A DNA stretch of 64,000 nt from Symsagittifera roscoffensis. Its lineage: Eukaryota > Xenacoelomorpha > Acoela > Convolutidae. The notes beneath the pieces are model-generated. The model was given only the letters and a program-made list of their open reading frames with translations, made no database searches and was not told where the DNA came from. The stretch lies in assembly GCF_963678635.1 (NCBI RefSeq), contig NC_087070.1, positions 46,853,467 to 46,917,466 of the forward strand, read 5' to 3'. Of the stretch, positions 29,590 to 41,129 are shown piece by piece. Positions within the stretch are counted from its first letter, which is position 1. Every line of letters begins with the position of its first letter. A program made the translations under genes and the position numbers.

Positions 29590-31266
29590 TAATGGAATTG
29601 CTGTCGGATTTTTCGCTTGCAGATTGCAAAGTCATCCAGTATATATGTATTTTTAATGTGCAGTTAGCTAGATCAACATTTTTGCTGATCATATGCAGGA
29701 CCGCCACGAGAAGGCCTCCACATGGTCCCAACGTAAAATTTAAGCAATCTTTCATATCGACATACGAATTAAGACAGCAAAACGGCAGAATACTACGGAG
29801 TTTTTTTTCGTGTTGATGGCTAGAAAAGTCAAACAAGAAAAATGTTAGAGCAATTATTCTAAAAAAGGACAGCTCCGACGCATGCATAAGATTATCTTGA
29901 TCAGCTGTGATTTCTCTCTAATTTATCCAACTCTGTCATGAGCACACAAGACTTCTTAAGGCCGTCTTGCCAAAACAGATAGGACCCTTTTTGACCCTTG
30001 CTTAATTAACTTTTTCATTTCTTTTGCCTGAGAGTTTTCCGCAAGAAAAAGAATAAGTCAAGCTTATTAACTTACCGAAGAACGAACTTGAGCCCATTAA
30101 ATCGAATTCTTTAAGTTTGTTGGGAGTATGTTCCTACAGCTAGTACACCTCTGAAAATAACTATGATAAATTGGCTGATTTTGCGACTTCAAGGGTTTCC
30201 TCAATGCCCAGATGGCTGGCTCTTTTTAACTATTTTCAACTGGCATGTTTCAAATGTTCATCACTACATCTTGAATATTTGCAAAGAAACGACAAAAAAT
30301 AGAGAAAAAGTTCGTTTATTTATTCGTTGACGTCAAAAAGTTGCAACTTTATTCCCCAGACTAAAGCAGAAAAACTGTCAAAGACGATAGTAATTCTTTG
30401 TCTACAGTTTGTCTGCAGTATGGCTTCAAATTTTTACGTTATAATTTTTGGCACATTTTTTGGCTCTTTTCCCACCCCTCACATCCTTTCAATTTGAGTT
30501 TTCAAATCTTTAATCTTGTCATAATTTAAAGCAGATGGACATGGTGACTAACTTACTAACGGCTGTGCCCATATTGATTCGTCGGCTCTTTTTCTTCCCC
30601 CCCCCACCTGCAATTTTTTACTAGTAAAGTTACTAATTAAATTTTCCGATCATTATGAAAATTGACATGCGGACTAATTAGGATGTGGCAAACACATTTG
30701 GTGTTTTCGTCATACCTTACGTAGTTACGTCACACGCTTAGCCCTAATAACTTTCAAAACTACTATAAGCATAGAAAATTTGAAAAGTGTGTGTGTGTGT
30801 GTGATTGTGGGAAGGGGGTGTAAGAAAAAGTCATACTTCAGCGGTTTCTTTTTAAAGTCTCCTGTGTTTAAAATTTCAATTACGACCAAGTTTCGTTTCA
30901 AAAGTTTGGCCCAATATAGTTTACTCGTGCAAAGATTGTTTTTTTTAGCGCGTGCGAAGGTTCATATAATTTGCACGCGCGAAGAATGATACCTTGCACG
31001 CACGTTCGAAGATTGATAAGATCGCGAATCATTACATTTTAATAATGTCAATTATTGCCCAGAAAATTTTGGTTAGTATAGCTTTCGGCAGATGGATGCT
31101 TTTCTTCTTCAAAGTGAAGTTTTAATTGGTTTTGCTTTGTCCTAAGAAGTTCTTTGCAGACTAGAAAAATGCCTAGGGCTAAAACTTGTGACAGTTAATA
31201 ACAGTGTATTTTTTTGATATTTCAGGGTAATTTCATGGCTGCAAATAATTTTGTCTTCCTACTTAG
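29590..31266. other. Gene-free DNA
   Basis: It holds a GT microsatellite at about 30786-30803 and the first half of a 64-bp direct repeat (31167-31230; the other half is at 31849-31910, shared string GCCTAGGGCTAAAACTTG). No exon is supported. Confidence 0.4.
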
Positions 31267-31672
31267 CAGAGGCGGATCTATGATTTTTTCGAGTGTGAAT
31301 TTTCAAAAACATTTCGAAACTTTTGTCGACCTCATTTCTAAGTCGTCCAAATTGGTTTTCCGAGTTCATCCAAATTACTGTAAAGACCTTATTTTAACAA
31401 AATTGCTGCGCCGGAGACAACTTTATGAAAAAATCCCTAAAAAAGCGTTTTTAGCCTTTTTTGGAAGGTTTTGACCAAAAACTCGCGGTTGTGTGCGCTC
31501 TCTCCCCTTCAAATTTAGTGTATATTGGCCCCTTTAGTGCTTTCAGAAAATTTTAAAGGTTGATCAGCCAAAAAAAGTAGACGGGAGGTAAAAAAAAAGA
31601 CGGCAGGCGGTCCGATCCCTGGGGGGGGGGGGGGGGGAGGCATACCGCTGCTCTCCCACTAAATCCACCCCG
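31267..31672. mobile_element. CAGGGGCGGATC-type MITE, decayed copy
   Basis: The left end is CAGAGGCGGATCTATGATTTTTTCGAG and the right end AAATCCACCCCG. A G17 tract sits at 31621-31637, preceded by CCGATCCCT. The flanks CTACTTAG and TTACATAA match at only five of eight positions, so the duplication is eroded or the ends are misplaced. Confidence 0.5.
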
Positions 31673-31921
31673 TTACATAACCATGTAAAATCAATGGTTC
31701 ATGTAAGAAACCCATTTTCTTCTTTGATAGGGGAGGGAACGGTAAAAAATCTTTCGTTCTACTAGAGCGAGTGAATAACGAAAACAGTTGAATATGTTAA
31801 ATTGTATATTACTTATTCAACTATTTTCGGAAATTCACAACCCAAAACTATGCCTAGGGCTAAAACTTGTAACAAGTTAATAACAGTATGTTTTTTGATA
31901 TTTGAGGTATTTTTTAAATAT

Positions 31922-32445
31922 AACACGACTGCTCGTATCAGGGGGAAGCCCTGAATGTTCCGACTGCCTAAGATGTTTATGGAGTAGTAATAACAAAAAA
32001 CAATTATTAACATAAAATAAAAAAATTTCTAAAATTGAAATTTTATATGAAAATCATCCCCCCACACGCCATATAAAGTACAAAAGGATAGATTTCGCTC
32101 ATTTTAACAAATCAGATATGGCAAATACGATTCTTTCAACCACCAACTTGGGGCGATTTCTAAGACGGATTAAATCTCCGCTCACGCATTAATAGCGCGA
32201 ATTATATCGCGCGTTAATTGTCCCAAATTGGTCAAAATGGCCAAAATGGCAATCTTTAAACCATCATAACTTTACGAAAAATTATCACATGTGAAATATC
32301 TTTTCAAAATTAAGCTCAACACAACAATAGCTTTTGAATGATAAAAAAAAATGCCGTCGAAAATGGCTAATTAAAAAGTCTGAAGAAAAAAAAACCCACC
32401 CGAACACAAATATTCCGTTACTTTCGTATCGAAGGTCGGGACAAT
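31922..32445 (+). repeat. 525-bp hairpin-ended repeat, copy B
   Basis: Begins ACACGACTGCTCGTATCAGG and ends TCGTATCGAAGGTCGGGACAAT, with the same core as copy A. Confidence 0.7.
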
Positions 32446-33271
32446 AATAACATATTCAACCAACCCTGAAAAATTGATTGAGGAAACCTGACACCGTTTG
32501 AAAGTATATCTTTTCTTTTGGAAAAGCACATAATCGATTTGACGCGTTTGAAATCAAACAATCGATATCTATCAAAGAAGCTAACTTGGTAATTTGCGCT
32601 GCAGGGTCAAAGCGCTGTCAAAAGGAACAAAAAGTGCGGATTTCCGCTGTTGAAAAGAAACAGCATGTTTGCTTTTGTTGCAATCTCCTTTCCCTTTGTT
32701 TTCCCTGGTCGCGCCTATTCATAATTTCTGCCGCAGCTTGGGTAAATTTAGTCTTTTCAATCTTTGAAAAATTACTTGATTTTAGGCTCTTTTCCTCTCT
32801 TTTCTTATAACAGAAATAAAAACTAGGAGCGTTTTTTATCGGCTAAGATTTTTTTAGTCATAATTCCTCGGAATAATAGCTTTTCGTGGAACTGTTTAAT
32901 GCTGCTTTTGAGTGGCGGATGTTCAACAGCCTCCGTTTCAAGGAATCGACATATCTTGAAGCCGTAAATACCATCTATAGCCATATCTTGACCGCAGCAG
33001 TTGCGCCAAAAGGTTAAGAGCTTGCCAAAAGATAGTAATACTCTATATAAAATGTAGAGTTATTTATCACCATGAAGAAGCGGCGCGCGCTACAAGTGCT
33101 CACCGGTGACCTTAAGCTGTCGTCTACCAGATAAAATTTAAAAAGTATTTTCGTTGGCTTTTAGGACCGCTAATCTTCTTGGGCTTGTGGGAATCGTAAC
33201 TTTATTTTTGATATGTGGCCCTACGGCTTAACAAAGCATCAAATATATCCATTTTTTGATTTCAAAATTTG
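32446..33271. other. Gene-free DNA with a coding-like repeat
   Basis: 32905-33200 is homologous to 6080-6350 (shared GACCGCAGCAGTTGCG-type and CTCACCGGTGACCTTAA blocks). It is too broken to read as a gene. Confidence 0.3.
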
Positions 33272-33808
33272 AAACCAGACTGCTCGTATCAAGCCGAAGC
33301 CCTGAAAATTAGACTGCCTTTTAAGGTCTTAGGAGCAGTAATAACATGTAAAAATAAAATGTAATAAAAAAAAAAGAATATTTACGAAACAAAAAAACTG
33401 GGAGTTTTGTGAAAATCATCTCCCCATACGCCATATAAAGTACAAAGTGATAGATTTCGCTCCTAGTAACAAATCATTTTTGACAAACAAGCTTCCTTCA
33501 ATTAATTTGCAACAATTTCCTGAGACGGAAATGAATCTTAAGTTACGCGTTAATTGCGCGAAATATTTCGAGCGTTAATTGTCCCAAAATGGCCAAAATG
33601 GCACATTTTAAACCCCCTTAACTTTACAAAAGTTATCACAGGTAATTTTTTTTTCAAATTTGAGCTCAAGACAACAATACTTTTTGCATGATATAAAAAA
33701 AAATCGTCAAACATGGCTAGTTAAAGCACTCGAAATTTGTCTGAATAAAAAAAACCATCCACCCCGAGCACAAATGTTCCGTTACTTTCGTTACGAAAGT
33801 CGGAACAA
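33272..33808 (+). repeat. 525-bp hairpin-ended repeat, copy C
   Basis: Begins CCAGACTGCTCGTATCAAGC and ends TTTCGTTACGAAAGTCGGAAC. It is more diverged than copies A and B. A further 50-bp fragment of the family lies at about 33975-34035. Confidence 0.65.
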
Positions 33809-34786
33809 TTACAATTCAACGAGTTTATCATAAAATTATTGATGTTTAAAATTTAAAAAAATTCAGACAATTTAATGAGCAAATAAACTGATTTAAATTA
33901 ATTTTTCTAAACACAGTGGGTACTGGACAAATATATAAATTTAGAAAAAAAAACATTTTTCAGTGATATTAAATAAAGCAAGATTACTTGTATCGGATAA
34001 AGCTCTGAAAGTTTTGACTGGCCTTTAACAATTAATGAATTCATTTTTTAAGTATATGATTTTTCAATTTTTTGTGAGTTTTTTTTAAGTGAGATACAAA
34101 ATAATCACCAATAGTTGATAAGTTTTTCAATGAAAAAATTGTTCATCTTTGAAGCGAAGAGTCTTCCCTGCGGAGAAATTTTACGGACAATTTGGTTAGA
34201 TTTTCATATTCAATCTCTATTAAATTCAAAAATAAACGATTACCATCGATTAAATAGTATTAAAGTTTAGATTTTGCCAAATCAAAAAAATCCATTTCAA
34301 TCAAGTATAATCAAGTATAGTGGGTTGAAAACGTGTATTAAACTAAAATCAGCTTTAAAATTTTGATTATACTACACTGTGTTTAAAAGTGTCAAAAAGT
34401 AATTGTAAAAAACCTGTTTCATCAGATAAAGTGAGATTCTCATAAAATTTTTCTTTTATCACTTTTTGCTGAATTCTTTTTTTACCTCCTCGTCCCACTT
34501 ACGTCTTTTGCAGTCCCAGCATAAAAATGGCAACCCCCCCCCCCCCCCCCCCACTTGGTTCACACACCTCCCGCCCCGTTTACACCCTCCCCCACCACCC
34601 CCACCCCACCAACAAGCACACACAGGTTTACACACACACATTTACGGGGGGTTTTTAGTGTGAATGGTGATCGCAGGGGATTGTGAGGAGGGGTAGATGT
34701 ACACGCTTTGAATAGAAAAATGATAAAATTTAGATTTCGAGTAGGTCGTGAGTATAGCAGAAGTTGTTGAAAGTTCTGCACAAAGA
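33809..34786. other. Gene-free DNA with a C19 tract
   Basis: 19 consecutive C at 34534-34552 are followed by CA/C-rich DNA. The overlapping proline- and glycine-rich ORFs are artefacts of this composition. Confidence 0.45.
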
Positions 34787-35560
34787 AAAAATTCAGCGAA
34801 AAATAACGTCTAACGATTCTGATTGGTTGAAAAACTTATATATTTTGGTCCCTTCATAGTGAGAATACCCCCACCTGGTTTTATAAAAACGCTTTGAGTG
34901 TTAATACTTACTAATTTTGAGGGGAAATTGCATGCTCAATGTTCAAAAAAAAACCTTCCATCCGAAAATTGTTAAAATTTTGTAACAGAGGTCGACAAAG
35001 TTCCTGCCGTTGTTACCAACATCAAAGGTACAAATCCGTTTCAGGTTTCTCCGTGGGATTAGCAGCTGATGGCAATTTTTGCGAGCAATTGTGTCTCGGT
35101 AAAGTGATTTTAGCTATAGAAGACAAATAGGCAATTTTCATCAATTTTTCAATCGAAAAACAAAAAGACGAGCCATATGAAAAATAAATTATATTTTGCG
35201 TAATTAATTTAATTATCATATGGCAATTTATTATATGGCAACTTCGAAATTTACAGTTGAGCTATTTATTTGGGCCGAGGAAAGGTTTTACTATGATTGT
35301 CAGAATAGGATTTTAGAAATTTTGATTTGAAATTATTTTGGCCGAAAAAAAGGTCGACGGTGTTTTTTTACACATTTTTTTTACACATTTCTTCAACCCT
35401 TCCTTGAGAGCTTCTCAGATCCTCGCCTGCGAAAGGGCGAGGGAGATTGGTTCGGCAACTTCAAAATTCAATAAGAGATTAGTTTATGGGCAGTTAATTT
35501 TCCGATGATTGTGATGTTGGACTGGAGACTTCATGATTAATCTGAAGCGTTATCAGAACT
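34787..35560 (+). repeat. Interspersed repeat, inverted partner of 46838-47520
   Basis: It shares, in opposite orientation, blocks such as AACGATTCTGATTGGTTGA, GAGGTCGACAAAGTTCCTGC, CTTGAGAGCTTCTCAGATC and ATTTTCCGATGATTGTGATG. Divergence with indels shows it is old. Confidence 0.6.
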
Positions 35561-36500
35561 ATTTCCGCCACATATATTGATCTGACAAAAAATAGACGAC
35601 TATCATAAAATATAACTCACCTAGTATGGTTTTTGAGGTATGATTTTTCTCATTTTTGATAACCCAAGGAAAACTCCTAGAGATTCAAGTGTGGTTGCAT
35701 ATCAAAGGCCTACTGGTCGCGAGTCAAACATTTTTTTAAATAAAAATTGCCTGTGTCAAGAAAAGATGGTCTGTATATTTTCGCACATTCAGGCTAAATT
35801 AGACAACTGGATAAAAAGCTGGCCACTAAATTCATGTTCAATTTTACGTTATTTGGCATAACAGGAATATTTAACTGGCATAACAAGAAATTTAAACAAG
35901 AATAAAAAATTAAAATTAAAAATGGAACGTTTTTTTTTTCGGTTTCTGAAGTTTGTCGTTTTTGAGATTCTTTCCCTAAATCAGCATGGTCGGATTGCAC
36001 AGCAAACGGTAATCTTTGTTTCAAAATAAGAAACGGATAATTGAAGACTTTTGAGTTTTCTTCAGCAAATCATTCATATAGCTTAAAACAACCAAAGAAA
36101 AGTCATTTACAGTTTGCATATACATTTACATTAACACTAGATCCTCTTCGCTCCGTAATAATCATAGCTTTTTTTCTCAGAATCGTCATAGGTAGTAGTG
36201 CAAAATTTGCAACAAACAGATAATATTTCTCCTAAGTTATGCTAAGCGAACTTCGTCCTCGTCGAGTTGAATGCAAATTGTGCCATTACTCTCGTTTTTA
36301 TTTCGAATATGAAAGCAAATTTTGTTTTCTAGATTTTAACATTCACTTATTCACTTGTGTATTCCTGACACAAAAATAATTGTTGACCTTTTGTCCCTTT
36401 TTAGGCCAACAAAATAAGCTTTACGAGCTCCTCCATTACCTAATAAAGACCATTTTATTGACCAAAACACAGTAAAAGTATTAAAGACCACAATAAAGAC
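35561..36500. other. Gene-free DNA
   Basis: No exon, RNA gene or repeat that I can support. Confidence 0.35.
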
Positions 36501-36754
36501 CATTAGCCGGGTCAACATATGTTGGACCGAAATTGGTGGAACACGCGGATGTTGCTTGACTCAAAATCCGTGGCCGAAAACAGACTTTCTAGTTAAACAC
36601 AAAATTAAAACATAGTCGAAAAGAGATCCAAACATAGTGGAACACATTTCGAATCCTAGTCGATCAATATGCCAAACACAAAGTGTAGTCGAAATATAGT
36701 CGAACTTAAAGTGTGGTCGAAACTTAATTGAAATCAAAATCGAAACATTGCAGA

Positions 36755-37212
36755 GGGGTATAGGACAACAAGCCGACGGGACTTCAAGCCGAATGGACTT
36801 CAGCCCGAAAATTAAACTTTACAAGCACCTCAAATCAATATTTTTTCATCTGTAAAAGGTTGCTCTTCGAAATCATACGCTAGTTTAGTCCATAATAAGC
36901 GTTATTTATGACAATGAATCGTTTAGGATTGACATCCGTCAATAATATCAACCGGTTTTTGAAATGCATAAATTATAAACAAAAAATTTGCCTTCAACCG
37001 TGTTTTATTTTTTAACTTTCCTAAACATCATGTGGAGTTTTAAATTTTATGAAAACGCTAATAAATACCGACTAAAGATCATGAAAATGATAAAATCTTC
37101 AGAAAAGTGTTCAAATTAATCTTATTTCATGACTTAATGAGAAAATTTTCAGCTTGAAGTCCCTAATTTTACGATTCGGCTTGAAGTCCCTTCGGCTTGA
37201 TGTCCGGCACCC
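36755..37212 (+). mobile_element. hAT-like MITE family 1, copy 1 (458 bp)
   Basis: The terminal inverted repeats of about 38 bp carry GCCGACGGGACTTCAAGCCG on the left and its counterpart CGGCTTGAAGTCCCTTCGGC on the right. Flanking 8-bp duplications are ATTGCAGA (36747-36754) and ATTGTAGA (37213-37220). Eight-bp duplications point to the hAT superfamily. No ORF. Confidence 0.75.
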
Positions 37213-37428
37213 ATTGTAGAGCTCAAAATAGAAGCATAAACGAAAGTTTTATCAAAACATAGTCGATCACAATTTCAAAACATATTCGAACACGAGATCG
37301 AAACATAGTCGAAAACTATATCGAAACCTCTTCTCGAACACAAGCTCAAAAAAGAATCAAACACTATGTAAAATAGCTGAAAGAAATCTGGAATTCAAAT
37401 TTGCATCAGATTTTTTGCTTACAAATGA

Positions 37429-37886
37429 GGGGTGCCGGACATCAAGCCGACGGGACTTCAAGCTGAATCGTAAAATTAGGGACTTCAAGCCTAAAATTTT
37501 CTCATTAAGTCATGAAATAAGATTAATTTGAACACTTCTCTGAAGATTTTATCATTTTCATGATTTTTAGTCGGTATTTATTAGCGTTTTTATAAAACTT
37601 AAACCTTCAAATGATGTTTAGGAAAGTTGAAAAATAAAACCCGGTTGAAGGCAAATTTCTTGTTTATAATTTATGCATTTCAAAAACCGGTTGATATTAT
37701 TAACGGATGTCAATCCTAAGTGATTCATTGTCATAAATAACGCTTATTATGGACTAAACTGGCGTATGATTTTGAAAAGCAATGTTTTAAAGATGAAAAA
37801 ATATTGATTTGAGGTGCTTGTAAAGTTTAATTTTCGGCCTGAAGTCCCTTCGGCTTGAAGTCCCGTCGGCGTGTTGTCCTAGACCC
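37429..37886 (-). mobile_element. hAT-like MITE family 1, copy 2
   Basis: Same family as 36755-37212, in opposite orientation and 216 bp away. The duplication ACAAATGA is perfect (37421-37428 and 37887-37894). The pair can form a long RNA hairpin if co-transcribed. Confidence 0.8.
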
Positions 37887-37894
37887 ACAAATGA

Positions 37895-39261
37895 GTAACA
37901 CAGATGCAAATAGCAAAAATTCTAGCTAAACGAAGCTTTATTTTATTGCGGCCGAGGGCTTCGAGAGTAACTCGAGAACATATCTTGTAACTGCGGAAAC
38001 ATAAGCATTTTATATCAAACACCGTCAAACACGCTTTTGGATTCTGTCAAGTCCGTTGAGAAAAAAACACGCTTGAGACGAACACGTACAGGCACATTTT
38101 TTCGTAGGTCGAGTCGATCGAAACGTAGCACGCTTGGGTCAATCAAGTCGATCACATTTTTTTTGCATTACGTGGCCAAACTGTGCATTTTGTGCATTGT
38201 AAGCGGATTCCGCAACAAGGACGCTCCCTTTGTTCTTCTTTTGTTCTTTCCTTCTCTTTGATCGTTCCGACAAAATTTTAACATGTTTAAAGACTTGCCT
38301 CTGGAATGCAGGAACATACAGACACAAACTTGTGCCCCTATCCAGTGCACAGTTGGCCTCGTAATGTTGGTCGATTCGGTCAAACCAAAACTAGTTTGGG
38401 TCTATTCTGTCAAAAAATAGAACGCTTGGAACGAACACAGTCCATAACACATTTTTTCTTCGGTCGAGTCGAACGAAAAATAGCCACTGTTGGTCTAGTC
38501 GATCGAAACATAGCTACTTTTGCACCCGAATCTACGTTATTCACTTTTTTTGGTAAACTTATGAACAACAGGCCAAAAACAACACTTTTAGGCATCACCA
38601 GGACAATTTTAAGGTCAATTTTCATTCAAAAACAGTGTCATAGAATAGTTGCAAGGGAGGAATCCTGTGGGTGGTTAAGGATCAAAACTCGTGATCCAAG
38701 GCTACTTACTCTACATTGACTTTTTTCATAAATAATCAATTGGAAATTAGAAAGTAAAAGCAATAAACAAAATTCAAAACCTTGAAAATCTCAAAACTTA
38801 TTACTTAAAGCATAAAACTATTCAGTATTTGTTGTACCGTATAAATATAGTTCTTGTAACATGGTTATTTGCATTACACGCCATCAATATTTTTACTTTT
38901 TTGAAGCAGTTTTATTCGAAAAGTTTTGATTTTTTCGGAAAATGGAGCTCTTCAACCATTTCTCCCTCTTTTTTTTCTCCCTCCTATAAAAGACTAAATC
39001 AATTGCTAAAAATATGCGTATAAATGTCATCGTAACAGATATCTCTTGCATTGGTTGGAATGGATAACAACATTCAAAGTCCCTTCAGTCGATACCAATG
39101 ATACTTAAAAAGGCTCTAAAAACTGAACGCTGAACCATTTTTTAACGTAGTACCGATGCATTTCTTTTCAGTCATTTTAATGCGTCATTACTTGTCAGTC
39201 ATTTTATGAGTCAATTTTTATCAGTCATTATATGGGTCATTTCTTATCAATCATTTTTATG
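37895..39261. other. Gene-free DNA, GTCGA-rich
   Basis: 37990-38530 carries dispersed GTCGATCGAAACATAG-like words related to those at 36520-36740, 37230-37350 and the minisatellite at 29040-29580. The ORFs across it are repeat-derived. It lies just upstream of the opsin exons; no TM1 exon was recognised. Confidence 0.4.
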
Positions 39262-39503
39262 CAGGGGCGGATCTAGGATTTTCTCGAGGGGGGGGGGCGT
39301 ATTTTCAAAAAAATTTCGAAAATTTTGTCGACCTTTTTTTTAGGTCGACTAAATTAATTTTCCGAGCTCTCCTAAAACACTAAAAAAAGGTGTCTTTAGA
39401 AAAAATTGATTTCTTAAAAAGTACCAAAGGGTTTGGGTCGATAAGAGTTCAAATTCCTGAGGGGGGCGTCCACCAGCCCCCCTCCCCCTTAAATCCGCCA
39501 CTG
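39262..39503. mobile_element. CAGGGGCGGATC-type MITE with perfect duplication
   Basis: Ends CAGGGGCGGATCTAGGATTT and TTAAATCCGCCACTG. The 8-bp duplication TTTTTATG is perfect (39254-39261 and 39504-39511). A G-rich tract follows the left end, C-rich before the right end. It fits a hAT-like non-autonomous element. Confidence 0.75.
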
Positions 39504-39637
39504 TTTTTATGCGTCTTTTTTATCAGTAATTTTTATTAGTCATTTCTTATAAAGCATTTTTGTCAGTCGTTTCTTAAAGTTCATTTTTGCCAGTCGTTTC
39601 TTATCTGTCAGTTCTGATAGAATTTGTTTCTTTTTAG

Positions 39638-39771
39638 AAGTGAGAAACTTCAGACGCCACAGAACCTGTTGCTGTTGAACTTGGCCGTGGTCGACACTAT
39701 CATGATGTTGTCTTGTCAGCCCATATTTCTCTTCTCTAGCTTGGTTGGGGGATGGAAGTTCGGCACCGCAG
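39638..39771 (+). CDS. Opsin-type GPCR, exon carrying TM2
   Basis: Acceptor TTTGTTTCTTTTTAG precedes and donor G|GTGAGC follows. The 44 complete codons read SEKLQTPQNLLLLNLAVVD and on to SSLVGGWKFGTA: the TPxN start of TM2, the NLAxxD motif (Asp 2.50) and the GGW.FG loop typical of opsins. The exon starts with the third base of a split codon and ends with one base of another. That last base plus GT at the start of the exon at 51943 restores a Gly codon before the conserved Cys, so the two exons are consecutive across a 12.2-kb intron. No TM1 exon was found upstream. Confidence 0.85.
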
Positions 39772-41129
39772 GTGAGCGAGCATAGGGGGGCGGCAGTGCA
39801 GTTGCGGCTGCCAGGGGTTTGGGTTTCTGTAAGCAGGGATAGTTCGAAGAAATACCGAGCTTATTCCGAGTAAGAAAACCGAAACCCCATAATTGGAACA
39901 AAAATTGGATTCAGCAGCTTGAAACATGCCAATATTCTGTTCGGCAAAGCCGAATAACCAACATGAACAGCTTATAGTGTTTATTTTTCAGTCTCTTTGA
40001 GTTCATTGACGCTATGCAAGTCCCCGTTGACTATATATATTTTTTTATAATTGTGTGGTTTTGTTAGAACTTGGCCATACAAAATTTTCAACTACTGACC
40101 TGATGCTAGTTCGTTATGTTTTTTTGTTTTCTTCAACATAAAAATGCAAGCAAATAATTAGTTGTCAATAAACGATGTGAAAACATCTATTCAAGTCGTA
40201 TAGCTCTTGATCTTGTTTTTTTTATTTCAGGAAAAAATCTTGAAGAATGTTTAATTTTGCGGTTTGACCTGAAAATTGTTTTCATATTCTTTTCAAAAAA
40301 TAATTTGCTACAAGGAAAGTAAATTCTGCTCGAACAAAACAAACGCGTAAATGGTGGAAAGGTTTGAATCTTTTTTCCGCTTCAAGAATGAATTTTTGTT
40401 TTTGTTTACTTTTCGAGAAGATTTTAAGAATTTACCCCTTGATCAAGTTTTCTCAAGGTTGTTTATTTTACTGAAAAAAGCAAAAAAAACACTTTCGTTA
40501 ATAGAAGAGCTTTGAGGTGGTTTGCTGTTTTCAAGTTTGCTCGTAAAAATTTTGTCAAAAGAATCTTTTTGTTCCGACCATTTGAAAAATGAGGAGGAGC
40601 TTTGTATTTGGGTGTATTTTAGTTTTTTCTTTTTGTTTTCCACGCAAAATCAGGTACCACAAATAACTATCAGAATGGGTCGAATGATCTATCATATTAA
40701 AGCCATTTCAATTGTGATTCGAACAAAGTTTAAACAATTCGAAAAACTTTTTACAGTCGAGAGAGAGCGGATTGAAATTTTTGATTTTTGATCTAATTTC
40801 GAACTAATATTTAAGCTAATTTAAGCTTACTTTAAGCAGTGAAAACTTATTTTCACTCAAATAAAAGTAGTTTTTAGAGTTTTTTAGCGCCATTTTGTGC
40901 ACAAAGATTAAAGATTCCTAAAATTTCTGCAAAATTTAATTTTTTTTCTTTTAAATTTTTTTACAATTTTTTTTTGAATTTTAGTGTTAACTAGAGGTCC
41001 AACTAAAGCTGGAGGTACTTGTTTGATAGTTTTTGAAATTGTTGCACTGATGCGGGATGCAAAAGGTAAAATCAAAATTTTAAAAATTGGGTCATTCCGA
41101 AATATAGTTTTTGCTCTATTAAAATATGC
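39772..41129. other. Opsin intron, first part; includes a short repeat
   Basis: 40565-40790 is a repeat shared with 58105-58345. It starts TTGTTCCGACCATTTGAAAAAT, sharing the TTGTTCCGAC terminus of the 525-bp family, then GTATTTGGGTGTATTTTAG. Nothing else is recognised. Confidence 0.45.

Noticed and set aside
29357-29656. 99-aa and related ORFs across the minisatellite
   Set aside because: Periodic products of the 22-bp repeat in several frames on both strands.
34459-34781. Proline- and glycine-rich ORFs on both strands
   Set aside because: They arise from the C19 tract and neighbouring CA/C-rich sequence.
38306-38719. 137-codon + strand ORF
   Set aside because: Runs through GTCGA-rich dispersed repeats; no protein motif and an equal-quality frame on the other strand.
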